Assembly: GCA_023055425.1 (NCBI GenBank)
Contig: JALGPY010000002.1
Span: 134,126,427 to 134,190,426 of the forward strand
DNA from: Linanthus parryae
Lineage: Eukaryota; Streptophyta; Magnoliopsida; Ericales; Polemoniaceae
DNA length: 64,000 bases
Reading direction: 5' to 3'
Part shown: in pieces, positions 23,086 to 35,258 of the stretch
How the letters are laid out: the number at the start of each line of letters is the position of its first letter
Position numbering within the stretch: position 1 is the stretch's first letter
Program-made: the position numbers and the translations under genes
The notes under the pieces: generated by a model
What the model saw: only the letters and a program-made list of their open reading frames with translations
Told to the model about the DNA's origin: nothing
Database searches by the model: none

Positions 23086-25731
23086 AGGAGGACGCACGTC
23101 ATGCTAGAATTCCTTAACATATCTAAGGTAACTGGGTCGGGTTGTTGACCTTAAATTACAGGGCGCTTGTTGGGAGGTAACACAACGTATTTTCTATTTA
23201 ATTTAGGGAGTGCGTTTCTAGTAAAATTTTGTTTATGTAATTAAGTTATTTGGAGAGATGAGATAGAGGGACTAACGATGTTTTCCAAGTGACATACTTG
23301 AGTAGGTTATAGGATAGTCGACCTTGGTATGCCATGGCACACATGACCTTCATGAAAACTCGTGCATGCGAGCTATGGATTCTTCTTATATATATTTTAG
23401 AAAAGGAGCGCAATCGACCCCTGTGTGCGAGAACACAACGAACGTATAGGTGCGCAATGGTTCCATCATTGTGGCTTGGGATTTCTTTGCGTCAATTTTG
23501 TCCCCGCCTGTGTGGCGGTTGTGAGTATTTCTTTCCATTTGTTGAATTATGTGTCTCTTTCATGTATATGTCAGCTCCATCTCATCTACTGCCTACTGAG
23601 TCCTATGCATGATCTCTAAAGTCGTTGAGGACAAGAAAGCATTCAGTTTGGGGGTGGTTTATCTATCGACTAGCTGATGCGTGTTTGCATAGCCAGTTAC
23701 ATGTATGAAGTGTTAAGTTTGTATCGTGTGTAGAGTCTGTCGCTAATGTTATGCTTTTACGTATATTTTTTGTGTTTTGTAGTGTAGTTGATATGATGAT
23801 TGCAATTTTACATAATTGAGTCTACCCACCAAACAGTTGATTGTGTAGCATCAAATTTTTTTCGAGTCATAGCCTTGCATATAGAGTTATGATATTATGA
23901 AAAAAAAATTGAGAAAATTGAAAATCCACAAAAAGTGAAATATTGAACATTTGAGAAAGGACAATTGAGATAAGCTTAGACTTGGTTGATTTAGTGGGAT
24001 GTGAAAACTATAGACATAAGGGTGTGATTTTTTACCAAGAGGGTACAACTGGAATTCCCCCTAGAATGCATAGAGAGAAGCTCATTACACGAATGCCTGC
24101 CTATTTTTTTTACAACTAAATTGAAATTTTAAAAGCTAAACTGTGTGTTGTTTTTCTCCTACAGAGTTGAGCTTGGTTCCTAAATAAGCCGAACATTCAT
24201 GTTGTTAGTCTTAGGTAGTCGGCAGCCCGCCTCGTAGTGGCACACGGAACAGTTGTGCGAGGATGTGTATTAGAGAACTCACTGCTTTTAGATCTTACCT
24301 TGTAGGACCATTAGAAAACCATAATTGAACTTTGGATTAACTTTTAGACTTTCTGGCCTAGATTGATGGTTCTTGGCGTTCATCATATATCGTTAGAATT
24401 ATCCTTTCTAGAGCATCACGAGGGAGTAATAGTTGAGGGGTTCATTGAGGGAGTACATGCACATTTATGTGAGTTCTATCGCTCGCATGTGATTTATTTG
24501 ATATCTACGACGGGATGTGATGGTGAGTGAGTTGGCTTGAACACTACGGTGTGGCGGTGTCCCATATCATTACATCATGGGCACAGTAGTGAAGAGCCCG
24601 AGTGCGTGGAATGGTGGAATTGGTGGAATAATTGGTGGAATGTGCTACACATCGAATTTCTATAATTTTGGTGTAGGAGCTTTGGTTGGATTAGACACAT
24701 GACATATCTTATTCACTACTTGAGAGGGGGATGTGATTACAGTCTAGTGCGGTGGTGTCAATATTTGACTTCGGACATAGAGAGATTGTGGATTTAATGA
24801 CTCCACCCCCATACATGTGTTTGCAGTTTTGTGGGACAGTGAGCTTGATTGAGTTAGGGGGAGATGAATTTTGATTGTGATACTTATTCATTGGATTGTT
24901 TATTTCCTCTCCCTAACACGTTCAGTATTACTTAATCCTTAGAGGAGCACCATTCGTTTGTTTTGATTGTTTTGGAAGTGATTGAGAGAAAGAAATAGAT
25001 TAAAAAAAAATAAAAAGAAAAAGTGAAAAATAAAGACTCAAAATAGAAAAGAATAAAGATCTGTTTATTGGAAAATGAGTGGTGAAGCTTCTAGTTCCGT
25101 TTGAAAATTTATTGAGTTTTGCACATTGTTCTCTGCGATGGCATGAGAGTAACGGGGTTTGAGGGGAATGAGGGCCGAATTCGGTGTGATTCGGGTTGAG
25201 AATTCCTACAATCATGGAGAGGGTGTGTGAGAAATGGGGTTGGTGAGATTATGCGACGTTTATGATCAGTTACTTCATAATTATCATTTTTTCCTTAAGC
25301 CTCGTCATATTTACACATGTAGCGGAATAGGAGCTCGGACGATGACTGTGGTTTAGCCTTAGTTAGCCTCTTATTTTTGTCGGCACGCATGAAGAGGTAG
25401 GTTGTTCTTAATAGTAAAGTTAGACTTGTTGTTCCAGCTATGGAGAATTACTTGTTGTCGAGTTTAGTTACGATTCATACATCTTCCCTAACTTTTTCAT
25501 CACTCCATGAGCACTAGTTTATGCATATTGAGATTTCATGGTCTTACAAAAAGAAAGGAAATGTTTTGTGTTTTGTTTTAAGATAGATTCTATAATTTCA
25601 TTTGCATCATCTTGCTGCGATGTAGTTTCGTGAGTCGTGTGAGATTCGTTTGTGTCTTCTCTCCTAGTAGACAATTGAATGCAGTAGATGAGGCTTTACT
25701 CGGGACGCGCAAATGGCAAGTATGGGGTATT
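23086..25731 (+). other. Non-coding tail of Athila-like element
   Basis: 2.6 kb without a supportable gene. It shares blocks with 1138-3053 on the other strand, including GGGCGCTTGTTGGGAGG (23160) and CCTATGCATGATCTCTAAA (23602). It ends with the motif CGGGACGCGCAAATGGCAAG and the purine tract AAGTATGGGGTATT next to the LTR at 25732. Confidence 0.6.
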
Positions 25732-26640
25732 TGATAACTCCTTAGTTGGAGTCATCTTTCTTATGTAAATTATTACTATTGTGTGAGTTTCAGTGCAAAG
25801 TGGTGAGATTCGAGCCAAATGAGATAATATGAGCTTTTAGGATGTTTTAGAGCTTTAATGTACAGTCCAGGTTCTTTCTTGCATGGATTTGTGTATGATT
25901 TGCATGATTTATCACATTTGATCTTTGCGATAGTGTTCGTGTTGTGATTTGCAGTAATAATTCATGCGGGGAGAAAGTGGAGAGGAGAAATGAGCTTCGA
26001 AAGCTAAAGAAACTCAAAGGAAGAAGAAAGAATGCATGATCTGCATGTCTTCGCACGAAGACTTATTGTCTACGCACAAAGATATAATAAGAAAAGCTAG
26101 GAAAGCCTAGGTGCTCTTTGCCCGAAGAGGAACACATAGCCAATTTTCAAGAACTTCTAGAAGTCTTCGTGAAAAACTATGTTGCCTCAAAACAAGAAGA
26201 CAATTCGCACGAAGAGCCTAAAGTTTTCGCACAAAGACTATTTGTACGAACAGTCGTTTCCTTCGTGCGAACACACTGTGCAACTCAGGCAGAAAATAAG
26301 GAAATAACTTGTATCCTTTCGTGAAGGGCCCGGGACTCTTAGGGAACGTATATAAGACATATTATGTTGTATTTTAAGATAGAGACAAGGTAAAGGGCGT
26401 TGGAGAGCGGATTGGAGCTTCGAGTTCGTCGAGAGAGCGAGGATTCCACCATTTGATCTCTCTTCTCTAGCTTTTCAGATTTTTTTTATCATGATCTACG
26501 TAAACTTTTCATCGTTGATCATGTATCTCAGTAGCTAAGTTAGTTATCCGGATTTCTCAATGATAGCTCGGGTTTGAAGCCGTTTTGGCGAATATGGATT
26601 TCATTTATGTTTGAGTTAAACTTAATAAATGATGAACTGT
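25732..26640 (+). repeat. 3' LTR-like block of Athila-like element (truncated)
   Basis: Starts TGATAACTCC like the LTR at 4203-6027 (minus). It shares GGGACTCTTAGGGAACGTAT (26332) and decayed TCTTCGCACGAAGAC units. Homology fades after about 26600, before the MITE at 26716. The 26118-26324 frame is part of this LTR and not a gene. Confidence 0.6.
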
Positions 26641-27119
26641 TTTGCTATGGGTACCAAATTCACGGGAAAACTAAATTACGGATACCTTTGGTATAATTTT
26701 TTCTATATGATATTAGGCAAAATTGCTCTGAAGGTACCCATATTTTGCAAAAACCGGCAAGTGGGTACCCAAATTTCATAATTGTGCACCATGAGTACCC
26801 AAATTTTCAAAATCGTGCACCGGAGGTACCCTTCTTTTAAGTTTCTGTTAATATTGGACGGAAAACTATAAAAAGACTATTGTACCCCTTATTTTCACCT
26901 CAAACTTTTTTAATTACAAGTTTTACTAACAAATCTAACAACAATTAAAATAATAATTTAAATTTAATAATTTAAAATATGTAAGATAATGCAATATATT
27001 CCATCAAAATTACATAGTCATTTCAAGATATGAAATATGTTTGTATTAAAATACATTCGCCAATCTTAAAGTCATTAACTTTTTTGTAACTGTTTTTTAA
27101 AACAACTCAAAATTCTTAA

Positions 27120-29478
27120 CGTAACACCCCCAAATTGGCTAAGCCGGAAACCCAGGGGTGTCACTCCGTACCCGGGGTTAAACCCGAATACAAGGAGGTT
27201 TTACAACAGAAATTACAAACAAAATCCATAAAAATATTTAATTAAAACCATAAAACTTGTCTTGCCACAAATATGGGCATTATTCCAAATCTAACAAAAT
27301 TCAAACTACTAATAAATGTTCAAATAAAACTAAATGTGAATGATACTACTAGCGTGAGTTGCGTTTTCCCCTCGGACCAAGCTCCCATCTAACCTGTGGT
27401 GCAGAAAACAAAAATAGAACACCACAGTTCCAAAAGTCAGCGGAAATACTGAGCAAGTAACACCCAAGCATGTAAAACGATTATGAAGTAATTTACAAAT
27501 CATGAAGTATTTTGTAGAAGTTTAAATAAAATCAAGTGGTAACAAAAGTTTTGAAACTTATGAGAAATAAAGAGATATTTCAATTCCATTCTTCGTATTA
27601 GGGGATTCCTATTTCACATTCTTCCCATAAGATCCAAAAATTCAAAAATCCAAGTTATTAGCTTGTTGATACGGGGAAAACCAACCAACCACCTCGCAAG
27701 CATCCAAGACCTTAAGTGTCGACACCCCCTTACAGACTTCTTGCGGCCAGAAGAGTGAGTACAAGGAGCTATCCGGGGACTTGCAACCGGATTAAATAAA
27801 TTAAATTAAATTGGACGAGAGACCGAAGTCAACACACCCAATGCCAATAGTAACCATACAACAATAATCATCCCCGTACAACTCTTCCACTTTACGTTAT
27901 CATCGATTATTAGATTGAAGTGATATTTTCAGAGAACATTTCAATTCGAAAAAAGTATTCAAGCAGCACATATTTTGCATAAAATCATTTTGAGACAAGT
28001 AGGAATGAAAACATTTGACACGAAAAGAGGAATGGGCGCTAGGCCTGGCATGTTTACTTACCTCAACAAATAGCAATCACAGCAAATCAATCGTAGTATT
28101 CGACGTATCCTTCGTCAGAGAATTCGTTTCCTACAAGTCGATAATATTCTAATCAATTATCGCTATAACACAAATACAAACAAGTCCTATATGCAATGCA
28201 AGTGTAACCCCCTTATTATTTCCCCAAAATGTAATAATAATAATTCTATTATTTCAACACAATATTTAATGTATATTGATTACTATTATAAAACATAACT
28301 TACAATATTATCTAATTTTTACTACTATAAACCATAACCCAAGAGTACTATTTTTCAAAAGATTAACCTTTAAACAAGAAAATAAACTTGAAATAAATAA
28401 TTCTCAAGTGTTTTCATAAGGCTTTCAAACCCTCAAAACTTCTCTTTCAAATTTTGAGTGTAGAGTAGTAAAAAAAATAGTTGGTAGCTATGAGACTCGA
28501 ACCCCAGACCAACTCCATACTATTAGTCACTTTAACCACTGGGCACACTGCCCATACTTGTGTTTTCTACCCAGATAATATTAATATGGATTTAACAGTT
28601 CACTAATGCTTAATAAAAAAAATAAAAGAAACAAACATAATGAGAAAGGAGAACTAACAGACAGGTTTGCTCTCTTCTTACCCGAACAGAGCAGAGGACG
28701 GTGACGGTGGTGACGATGGGGACGATGGGGGAGCCGCGGTGGCTCACGGTGGTGGCGAAGGAGGAGGCGGCCGACGGCAAGGGCGGCGGCGGCGGCGTCG
28801 GAGGCTTCGGCCGGACCTGGGATCGCTCGTCGGACTCGGCTCCGGCTGGGTTTGCTTGGCGCAAAACAGAGCAGCTAGATCGAGAGAGAGTACGAGCGAG
28901 AGAGAGAGAGAGAGATCTTTTTGGTGGGTTTTGCTGTGGGTATGAAGGGGTTTAAATAGGCTTTGATTTGAAGAATCCGGCGAAGAGGAGGATTCCTCCG
29001 GGTTGATTTTTGATTCCGAATTGGTTCACTATTTTGGGCGAAATCAGTTTCTTGGTGCTAAATACTCGATCATTGTCGAATAGGGAGTGTATTGGGACGG
29101 AATTTGAGAGATTTTGGCGGCGAATTTGTGTTGGTGGTGTTTGGGTCGGAGAAGGAGAAGAGGGGACATCTCCTGTTGCAACCAAGAGAGGAAGAAGATG
29201 ATTGTTTTGGTTAAAAGACACTTTCACCCCCCTTAGTTAGTTAAAAGACACTTTTTACCCACCTGAGTTAAATTAAAAGCATTAACTAAGTTACGAAAAA
29301 GACACTTAAGCCCCCCAAGCTTGTTACAATAAAATTTAACTTGTAAACAATTAAACTAATACCCATAACTTATACTAACATTATTTTAACACCTAATGTG
29401 GTTATAAAATACCCGTTTTAATAAACTAAAACTTCATATTTGTTAAAAATACCCGTTTCTAAATAACGGGGTATTTCA
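27120..29478 (-). repeat. 3' LTR of the Tekay element
   Basis: 2359 bp. The first base is C where the other LTR has T (CGTAACACCC versus TGTAACACCC), and it ends GGGGTATTTCA. It carries a GC-rich block (28680-28860), a GAGA microsatellite (28890-28913) and a tRNA-like segment (28489-28560). ORFs over the GC-rich block are compositional artefacts. Confidence 0.9.
28489..28560 (-). other. tRNA-like segment (box A/box B) inside Tekay 3' LTR
   Basis: On the minus strand TGCCCAGTGGTTAAAGTG resembles an A box and GGGGTTCGAGTCTC contains a B box (28493-28503). They are spaced as in tRNA genes. No acceptor stem is evident, so it is a tRNA-derived or SINE-head-like relic, not a functional tRNA. The other LTR has the counterpart. 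Confidence 0.5.
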
Positions 29479-29493
29479 TCCTTCCCCCCCTTA
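29479..29493 (-). other. Polypurine tract of the Tekay element
   Basis: On the minus strand the sequence before the 3' LTR reads AAGGGGGGGAAGGA, a standard plus-strand priming tract. Confidence 0.8.
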
Positions 29494-29687
29494 AAGAAAA
29501 CTTCGTCCTCGAAGTTTAAACCAAATTCTAAACAACATTAAGGTATGAGTCTCCACTCTGGGGTATAACTACCAATGACTACTAAATGCAAAACTAATTT
29601 CATGTACGATATGCCAGATGCTATAAGGGTAACTTAAAATAACGTATCTAAAAAACGAAGGATTACATCCTCTCCCCCTTAGAGGAG

Positions 29688-30155
29688 TGACGTCCTCGGA
29701 ACTCAAAATACCTCGTCAAAAAGGTGGGGATACTTCTTCTTCATGTCATCCTACGCTTCCCATGTTGCCTCTTATGTGAGGTGATTCGTCCACAAAACCT
29801 TTACTAGCTTGACACTCTTGTTGCGGGTTTCCCTTGTCTTGGTGTCTAGAATCTTGGCAGGATGTTCTTCATAACTCAACGAAGGATCTAATTCTACCGG
29901 TTCCGGATCTAATACATGAGAGGGGTCAGGCACGTACTTCTTCAGTTGAGATACGTGGAATACATTATGAACACGACCCAAATTTGACGGTAGATCCAAT
30001 CGATATGCAACTTCTCCAATCTTCTCTATGACATCGTACGGTCCAATGAATTTCGGGCTCAAATTCCCTTTTTGATTGAACCTCATGACTCCCTTAGTTG
30101 GAGAAACTTTAAGAAAAGCCTTTTCTCCAATTTGAAACTCCAATGGTCTCCTTTT
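29688..30155 (-). pseudogene. Tekay integrase C-terminus and chromodomain-like tail
   Basis: The 29772-30143 frame reads GEKAFLKVSPTKGVMRFNQK and LSPKFIGPYDVIEKIGEVAY (integrase C-terminal fold), then VHNVFHVSQLKKYVPDPSHV. The chromodomain-like segment has ILDTKTRETRNKSVKLVKV and WTNHLT. It is cut by a TAA at about 29772, and the same frame continues with EATWEA, a TAG, then DDMKKKYPHLFD to about 29700. The chromodomain of this lineage is thought to guide integration to chromatin. Here it is broken twice. Confidence 0.78.
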
Positions 30156-31109
30156 TTAGTCCGCGTAAGACTTTTGTCTATCCTGAGCTGCTTTCATTCG
30201 CTGCTGGATAAGTCTAACCTGATCTGTCATCTCTTCGATTAACTGTGGACCAATCACTATTGTCTCGCTTATGCCGCTCCAACACAACGGTGTTCGACAC
30301 TTTCTTCCATACAACGCTTCATGTGGTGCCATGCCAATGCTGGCGTGATAACTGTTGTTGTAGGAAAACTCTATCAGAGGTAATCTGTCAACCCATGAAC
30401 CTTGAAAGTCCATAACACATGACCTTAACATATCCTCCAATGTCTGAATGGTTCTCTCAGTCTGTCCATCCGTTGCAGGGTGGAATGCTGTACTGAATTT
30501 CAGCTGGGTTCCCAATGCCTCCTGGAGTGCTTTCCAGAAGTGAGAGAGAAAGTTGGGATCCCTGTCGGAAACTATAGAGCTCGGGAATCCATGGTATCTC
30601 ACAATGTTCTTCATATACGCATCAGCCCTTTCCTCCATGTTCCATGTATCCTTCATTGGAATGAACCTTGCTGTCTTGATCAATTTGTTAGCCACGACCC
30701 ATATCTGATTCAATCCATTCTTCGATGTTGGTAAGGCAGTCACAAAATCCATCGAAATTGAATCCCATTTCCAAAGTGGAACATCCAATGGTTGAACTAA
30801 GCCTCCCATTCTCTTATGCTCGAACTTCACCTTCTGACATGTTAGACATCTTGCTACAAACTCTGCTACTTCCTTCTTCATGTTAGGCCACCAAAATGTC
30901 TTCTTCATATCTTTATAAAGTTTGTCTCCTCCTGGATGTACTGAATAGGGTGTGTTGTGCGCTTCACGCATCAACTTCTCCTTGGTTTCTGCACACTTAT
31001 GTGGTACACACCATCTTCCCTTGTAGCGGATACTTCCATCTTCATGGATCTTAAAATCCGTTGTTTGCCCTTCTTCAATCTTCTTCTTTATCCTTTCCAG
31101 CTTCACATC
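30156..31109 (-). pseudogene. Tekay integrase
   Basis: A 316-codon open stretch. The zinc-binding part has HPGGDKLYKDMKKTFWWPNM and CLTCQK. The catalytic triad is visible: Asp in WDSISMDFVTALP, Asp in SSIVSDRDPNFLSHFW and Glu in GQTERTIQTLED. A stop at 30156-30158 separates it from its C-terminal domain, and another near 31130 separates it from RNase H. The catalytic core itself is open. Confidence 0.88.
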
Positions 31110-31784
31110 TCCTGACTGGTTACTCCTTATTTATTCTAAAACATCGGGCACAACTTTCATATTCCCAAGAATATTATTTACATCCCCTTGTTGTACCACT
31201 TCAATTTCGAGCTTTCGAAACTCATTGCATAGCCAGTCTGGCAAAACTAGCATAGCTTCTAAAGTATGGCTCGATTTTCAGCTTAACGCATCAGCTACCA
31301 CATTTGCTTTCCCTTCATGATATTGGATACGCAAGTCATAATCCTTTATGATCTCTAACCAACGTCTTTGCCTATTGTTTAACTTCTTCTGCGTGAAGAT
31401 GTACTTGAGACTACTGTGGTCCGTATACAATCTACACACTGCACCATATAGATGATGTCTCCATATCTTTAAAGCAAAAACTATTGCTGCAAGCTCTAAA
31501 TCATGCGTAGCGTACTTCTCTTCATGAACTTTCAGTTGTCTTGAGGCATAGGCAATAACTCTTCTTTCTTGCATAAGCACACATCCTAGTCCCTTCTACG
31601 ATGTGTCACTGTAAACATCAAATTCACCAGAATTGTTAGGTAAAGCTAAGACAGGTGCTGTAGTCAACTTTTCCTTCAGTGTCTGGAATGATTCCTCACA
31701 ATCTTCGCTCCACTGATACTTTACTGCCTTCTTGGTTAGCGTAGTCAGCGGTCTAGCGATCTTTGAGAAGTCCTTCACAAAAAG
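31110..31784 (-). pseudogene. Tekay RNase H and RT connection
   Basis: 31596-31778 reads FSKIARPLTTLTKKAVKYQW and LKEKLTTAPVLALPN. After a stop at 31596-31598, 31278-31580 gives [39 protein letters not shown] and [18 protein letters not shown], ending VVADALS before a TGA. Ty3/gypsy RNase H motifs are intact but the frame is cut at three places. Confidence 0.85.
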
Positions 31785-32858
31785 TCAGTAATAACCTGCT
31801 AATCCCAGAAAACTTCTTATTTCTGACACATTCTTCGGATTAGGCCAATCCTTAACTGCTGAAAGCTTTCCTGGATCTACTGATATCCCTTCCTTCGAGA
31901 TTATGTGACCCAGAAATGGTACATGATTTAACCAAAACTCACACTTCGAGAGCTTAGCATACAAATTCTCATGTCTCAAAGTCTCTAATACTTCCCTGAG
32001 GTGTTCTTGATGGTCTTCCTCGCTCTTTGAGTAAACGAGGATGTCATCAATAAAGACGACTACAAAACGATCTAGAAACGTTCTCATGACACAATTCATT
32101 AGATCCATAAATACGGCATGAGCGTTAGTTAAACCAAAAGGCATAACTGTAAACTCGTAATGACCATACCTTGTTCTAAACGCTGTCTTCGGGATGTCCT
32201 TCTCAGTTACCCGAAGCTGGTGATACCCTGATCTCAAGTCTATCTTTGAGAAAACACTCGCCCCTTGCAAGTGATCGAACAAGTCGTCGATTCGGGGTAA
32301 AGGGTATTTTTTCTTGATCGTTGCGCTGTTCAACTCTCTATAGTCAATGCACAACCTCAAACTTCCATCCTTCTTCTTCACGAATAACACAGGTGCTCCC
32401 AAAGGCGATACACTTGCTCTTATGTATCCTTTCTCGAGGAGTTCTTGCAAATGATCCTTTAGTTCCTTCAATTCCGTCGGTGCCATACGGTAGGGCGCCT
32501 TCGAAATTGGGGCTGTTCCAGGTGCTAAGTCCAAAGTGAACTCAACCTCCCTTCTAGGTGGCATTCCTGGAATCTCATCTGGGAATACATATGGAAATTC
32601 CTTAACTATCGGTATTTCTTCTAGCACATTCTCCTTCTTAGACACGTCTTGGACATAACACAAATAAGCCTTATTCCCCTTCTTCATTTGGTTGACTATG
32701 GTCAAAGCTGACTCAAGTCGGATATTTGGTTCCCTAGTGATTCCACGGTAAGAAACTTTTTCTCCCTTTGGACCCTTAAGTCTGATTTTCTAATCGTGAC
32801 AGTCTATGACTGCTCGATATTTTCTCATCCAATCCATTCCCAAGATAATATCTATTCC
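31785..32858 (-). pseudogene. Tekay reverse transcriptase
   Basis: The open stretch 31785-32705 contains [60 protein letters not shown] and the catalytic [15 protein letters not shown] near 32035-32060, then [15 protein letters not shown]. The protease-RT linker (32706-32858) includes a TAG near 32792 and a TGA near 32863. A stop at 31785-31787 ends the frame. The catalytic residues are kept. Confidence 0.9.
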
Positions 32859-33140
32859 TCAAAGGTTAAATTGTATGAGGTTGGCTGGCAAGGTGCTAGC
32901 CGAAATCTTAACTTCTACCCCTTCGAAAATGGTGTCACACACTGTTACGTGTCCCGTTGGGGTAGCAACAAGGATGGATATTCTAGACGGCTTATTGAGA
33001 CTCAATTTATCCACAAATGATGATGAAATAAACGAATATGATGCTCCAGAATCAAATAGAGTAAATGCTGGTTGATCATGAACAAGAAATTTACCAGTGA
33101 CTACTCCGCCTGCTGCTTCTGCCTCGGACCTGCTCATCAC
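32859..33140 (-). pseudogene. Tekay aspartic protease
   Basis: Reads GKFLVHDQPAFTLFDSGASY SFIS in order: the catalytic DSGA motif is intact, followed by the flap-region residues ILVATPTGHVTVCDTIFEG. It directly follows the Asn/Gly-rich gag tail and is ended by a TGA at 32859-32861. Processing of gag-pol is its expected role. Confidence 0.85.
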
Positions 33141-34384
33141 AGCAATCCGTGCAACATTCCCATTATGTGTTGCGGTTGCCGCTGTACCGGCTCCATTGTT
33201 GTTGTTGGCATTAGCTGGGGTATTGCTGGAATTCCTGTTCTGACCTCCATTGCCTCCATTTCCTTGGTAGTTCCTCTACTGTCCTCCATAGTTGTTGTTC
33301 CCATTATAATTGTTACGATTCCCATAGTTCCTGTTGCCAAACTGTTGGTTTCCGTTCCTGTTGTTGCCATTGAATTGTCGGTTTCCTTGATAGTTTCCTC
33401 CCTGATTTCCTTGTGGTTCCCATATGTTCGTGTACGGCACTCGAAAGGACGATGTCCCCTCTTGCCACAGTTATGGCAAGTGATTACATTCCCTTGGCAG
33501 TCCGTTTCAGGGTGGTTCTGTTGGCACTTTTTGCAGATATAACGACGAGGTGGCTCATCCCCATTGTTCTGCTTGTTGCCACGGTACTGGCCTTGGTTAG
33601 CTCCTCCATGGTTCGTCTTGAATATCTTATCCTGTCCACCATTGTTGTTCCTACTATGGTTGCTACCATTTCCTCCAGCATTCTCAATCTTGCGCTTTCC
33701 GCGATTCTCATCTTGCATCTCCTGGATACGCCAAACAGATGCAGCTCTATTATACACCTCTTGGAGAGTATCATAGGTTCTGCACATTAAGTCCTTCTGC
33801 AGATGGAGTTGCAGTCCTGTCATGAACTTCCAAACCTTAGTTGCCTCATCAAGCATTAGGTGTCCTAAGAATCGGGATAACTCCATAAACTTCTTGAAGT
33901 ACTCCGTCACGGAATCACTTACCTACTTCAGGTTCACAAACTCTATGTATTTCTGGTCCTGGATGTGAGATGGATAGAAGCGAGTGCGAAGAGCAGTCTG
34001 AAGAGCTTCCCAATTGAAGTTGGGTTGAGCCAAGAAAGCTTGACGTGAATTCCTCCACCGTATGTTTGCCTCGTTCTTCAGTTAGAACGCTCCGCAAACA
34101 ACCTTGAGGTTGTAAGGGCATTCAACCAATTCAAGGATTTTGTCCATCTCATCGATCCAATCTTCAAGTTCCACTGGATCCTCATTGCCTGTGAAACTTC
34201 CAGGCTTCATGTCAGACACCTTCTTTGCCCAGTTGACTGCATTATGATCTCCATTGTTCATATTCTGAGCCATCTGAGTGAATTGGGCAAAGAATTGCTC
34301 CATGTTGTTGTTGTTGTTGTTTTGGGCGACCATTTGCTCTTGACGGATTCTCCTGGTATAGTATCGTAGTGGTCTATCAGCCAT
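33137..34384 (-). pseudogene. Tekay gag
   Basis: ATG at 34384. The N-terminus has an Asn run (NNNNNN) and VNWAKKVSDMKPGSFTG, then VELEDWIDEMDKILELVECP to a TAA at 34082. The gag core continues downstream (VTEYFKKFMELSRFLGHLML) after a second stop near 33912. Two knuckle-like units follow: CKKCQQNHPETDC and CHNCGKRGHRPFEC. A frameshift near 33420 moves the reading into the Asn/Gly-rich linker before protease. Gag is the particle protein that packages element RNA. Confidence 0.88.
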
Positions 34385-35258
34385 AATCCTACACTATAAC
34401 CTATTGTATCATTCATACAATACCCTAAGGTACATGTAAAGATAAATTACATGACATGTAAATAGCATTTAGGCATGTAATGTCACACATTGATTATCAA
34501 ACAAACAGTTACACATGTATTTGCACGTAGGCTAATCACATTTTATTTCTCGTGCTTCTTAGAAAATTATAAAAGTGGTCAATCAGGCAAGAAAAAAATT
34601 ATAAATTTTGGTGTGAAGCATCCTTTCTGATTCTACCTTAATATCCAAGAAGATTCAACTCAAAATAATTCATATAATTCAAGTTACACAAAGAATGGCA
34701 TAGCTGCTGTCCCATATCACCAGAATAGAAATTTCAACTTCTCCAAGTCATATACTGACTTTAACTTTCTCAAAATGGCTAGGGTTTCACCTAGATTTAT
34801 CTCTATGTGTCTACCAATCACCATAAGAATTTGAGGTTTATAAAAGATATGGAAGATAGGTAAAAATCAAAGATACCACAGACGGTCACTGTAAAATTCT
34901 GGTACTGATCCACGTACTTTGAAAATTCGTATCTAAGTCTCCAGAACTTATTTGGGTATGAAAATTTAATGGCATGTTCCTGGGCATGTCTATTTTCTGG
35001 GAAAAAATCAATAGAAAATAATTATAAGTTTAAACACGTCTGCTACAACTAATACTAACTGCTGCGCAGATTTGAACGTCACAACACAATGCAACAAAAG
35101 TTGAATTCATACTCCAATTAAATAAAATGCAATTTATTCAAATCCCAAAACGAATTCTTGAAACAAAATATTTTCCTAGAATAAAATCATCTTACCAAAT
35201 CAAACTAACTTAAAGAAATAATATTTTAAAATAAAACAATCATAAATCCTAAACGTTC
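34385..35258 (-). other. Non-coding spacer between gag and upstream ORF
   Basis: About 870 bp, AT-rich, without a supportable frame on either strand. It separates gag from the extra ORF. Confidence 0.6.

Larger units (their letters stand above)
19555..26706 (+). mobile_element. Deleted Athila-like LTR retrotransposon
   Basis: Plus-strand order: 5' LTR-like block (19555-22286), gag end and protease (22287-23085), non-coding tail (23086-25731), polypurine tract (AAGTATGGGGTATT) and a second LTR-like block from 25732. The primer-binding site, most of gag and all of RT/RNase H/integrase are missing. The two LTR blocks share only the first few bases (TGATAAC), so this may be a recombinant of two related elements and not one insertion. 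The tail and right block match the minus-strand element at 1-6027. Confidence 0.6.

Noticed and set aside
28610..28955. Gly/Arg-rich or Pro-rich ORFs, also at 38027-38403
   Set aside because: They arise from the GC-rich and GAGA repeats of the Tekay LTR and differ in frame between the two LTR copies, so no protein is conserved.
30480..33790. Plus-strand ORFs opposite the Tekay gag-pol
   Set aside because: They are antisense shadows of well-recognised gag, protease, RT and integrase frames.
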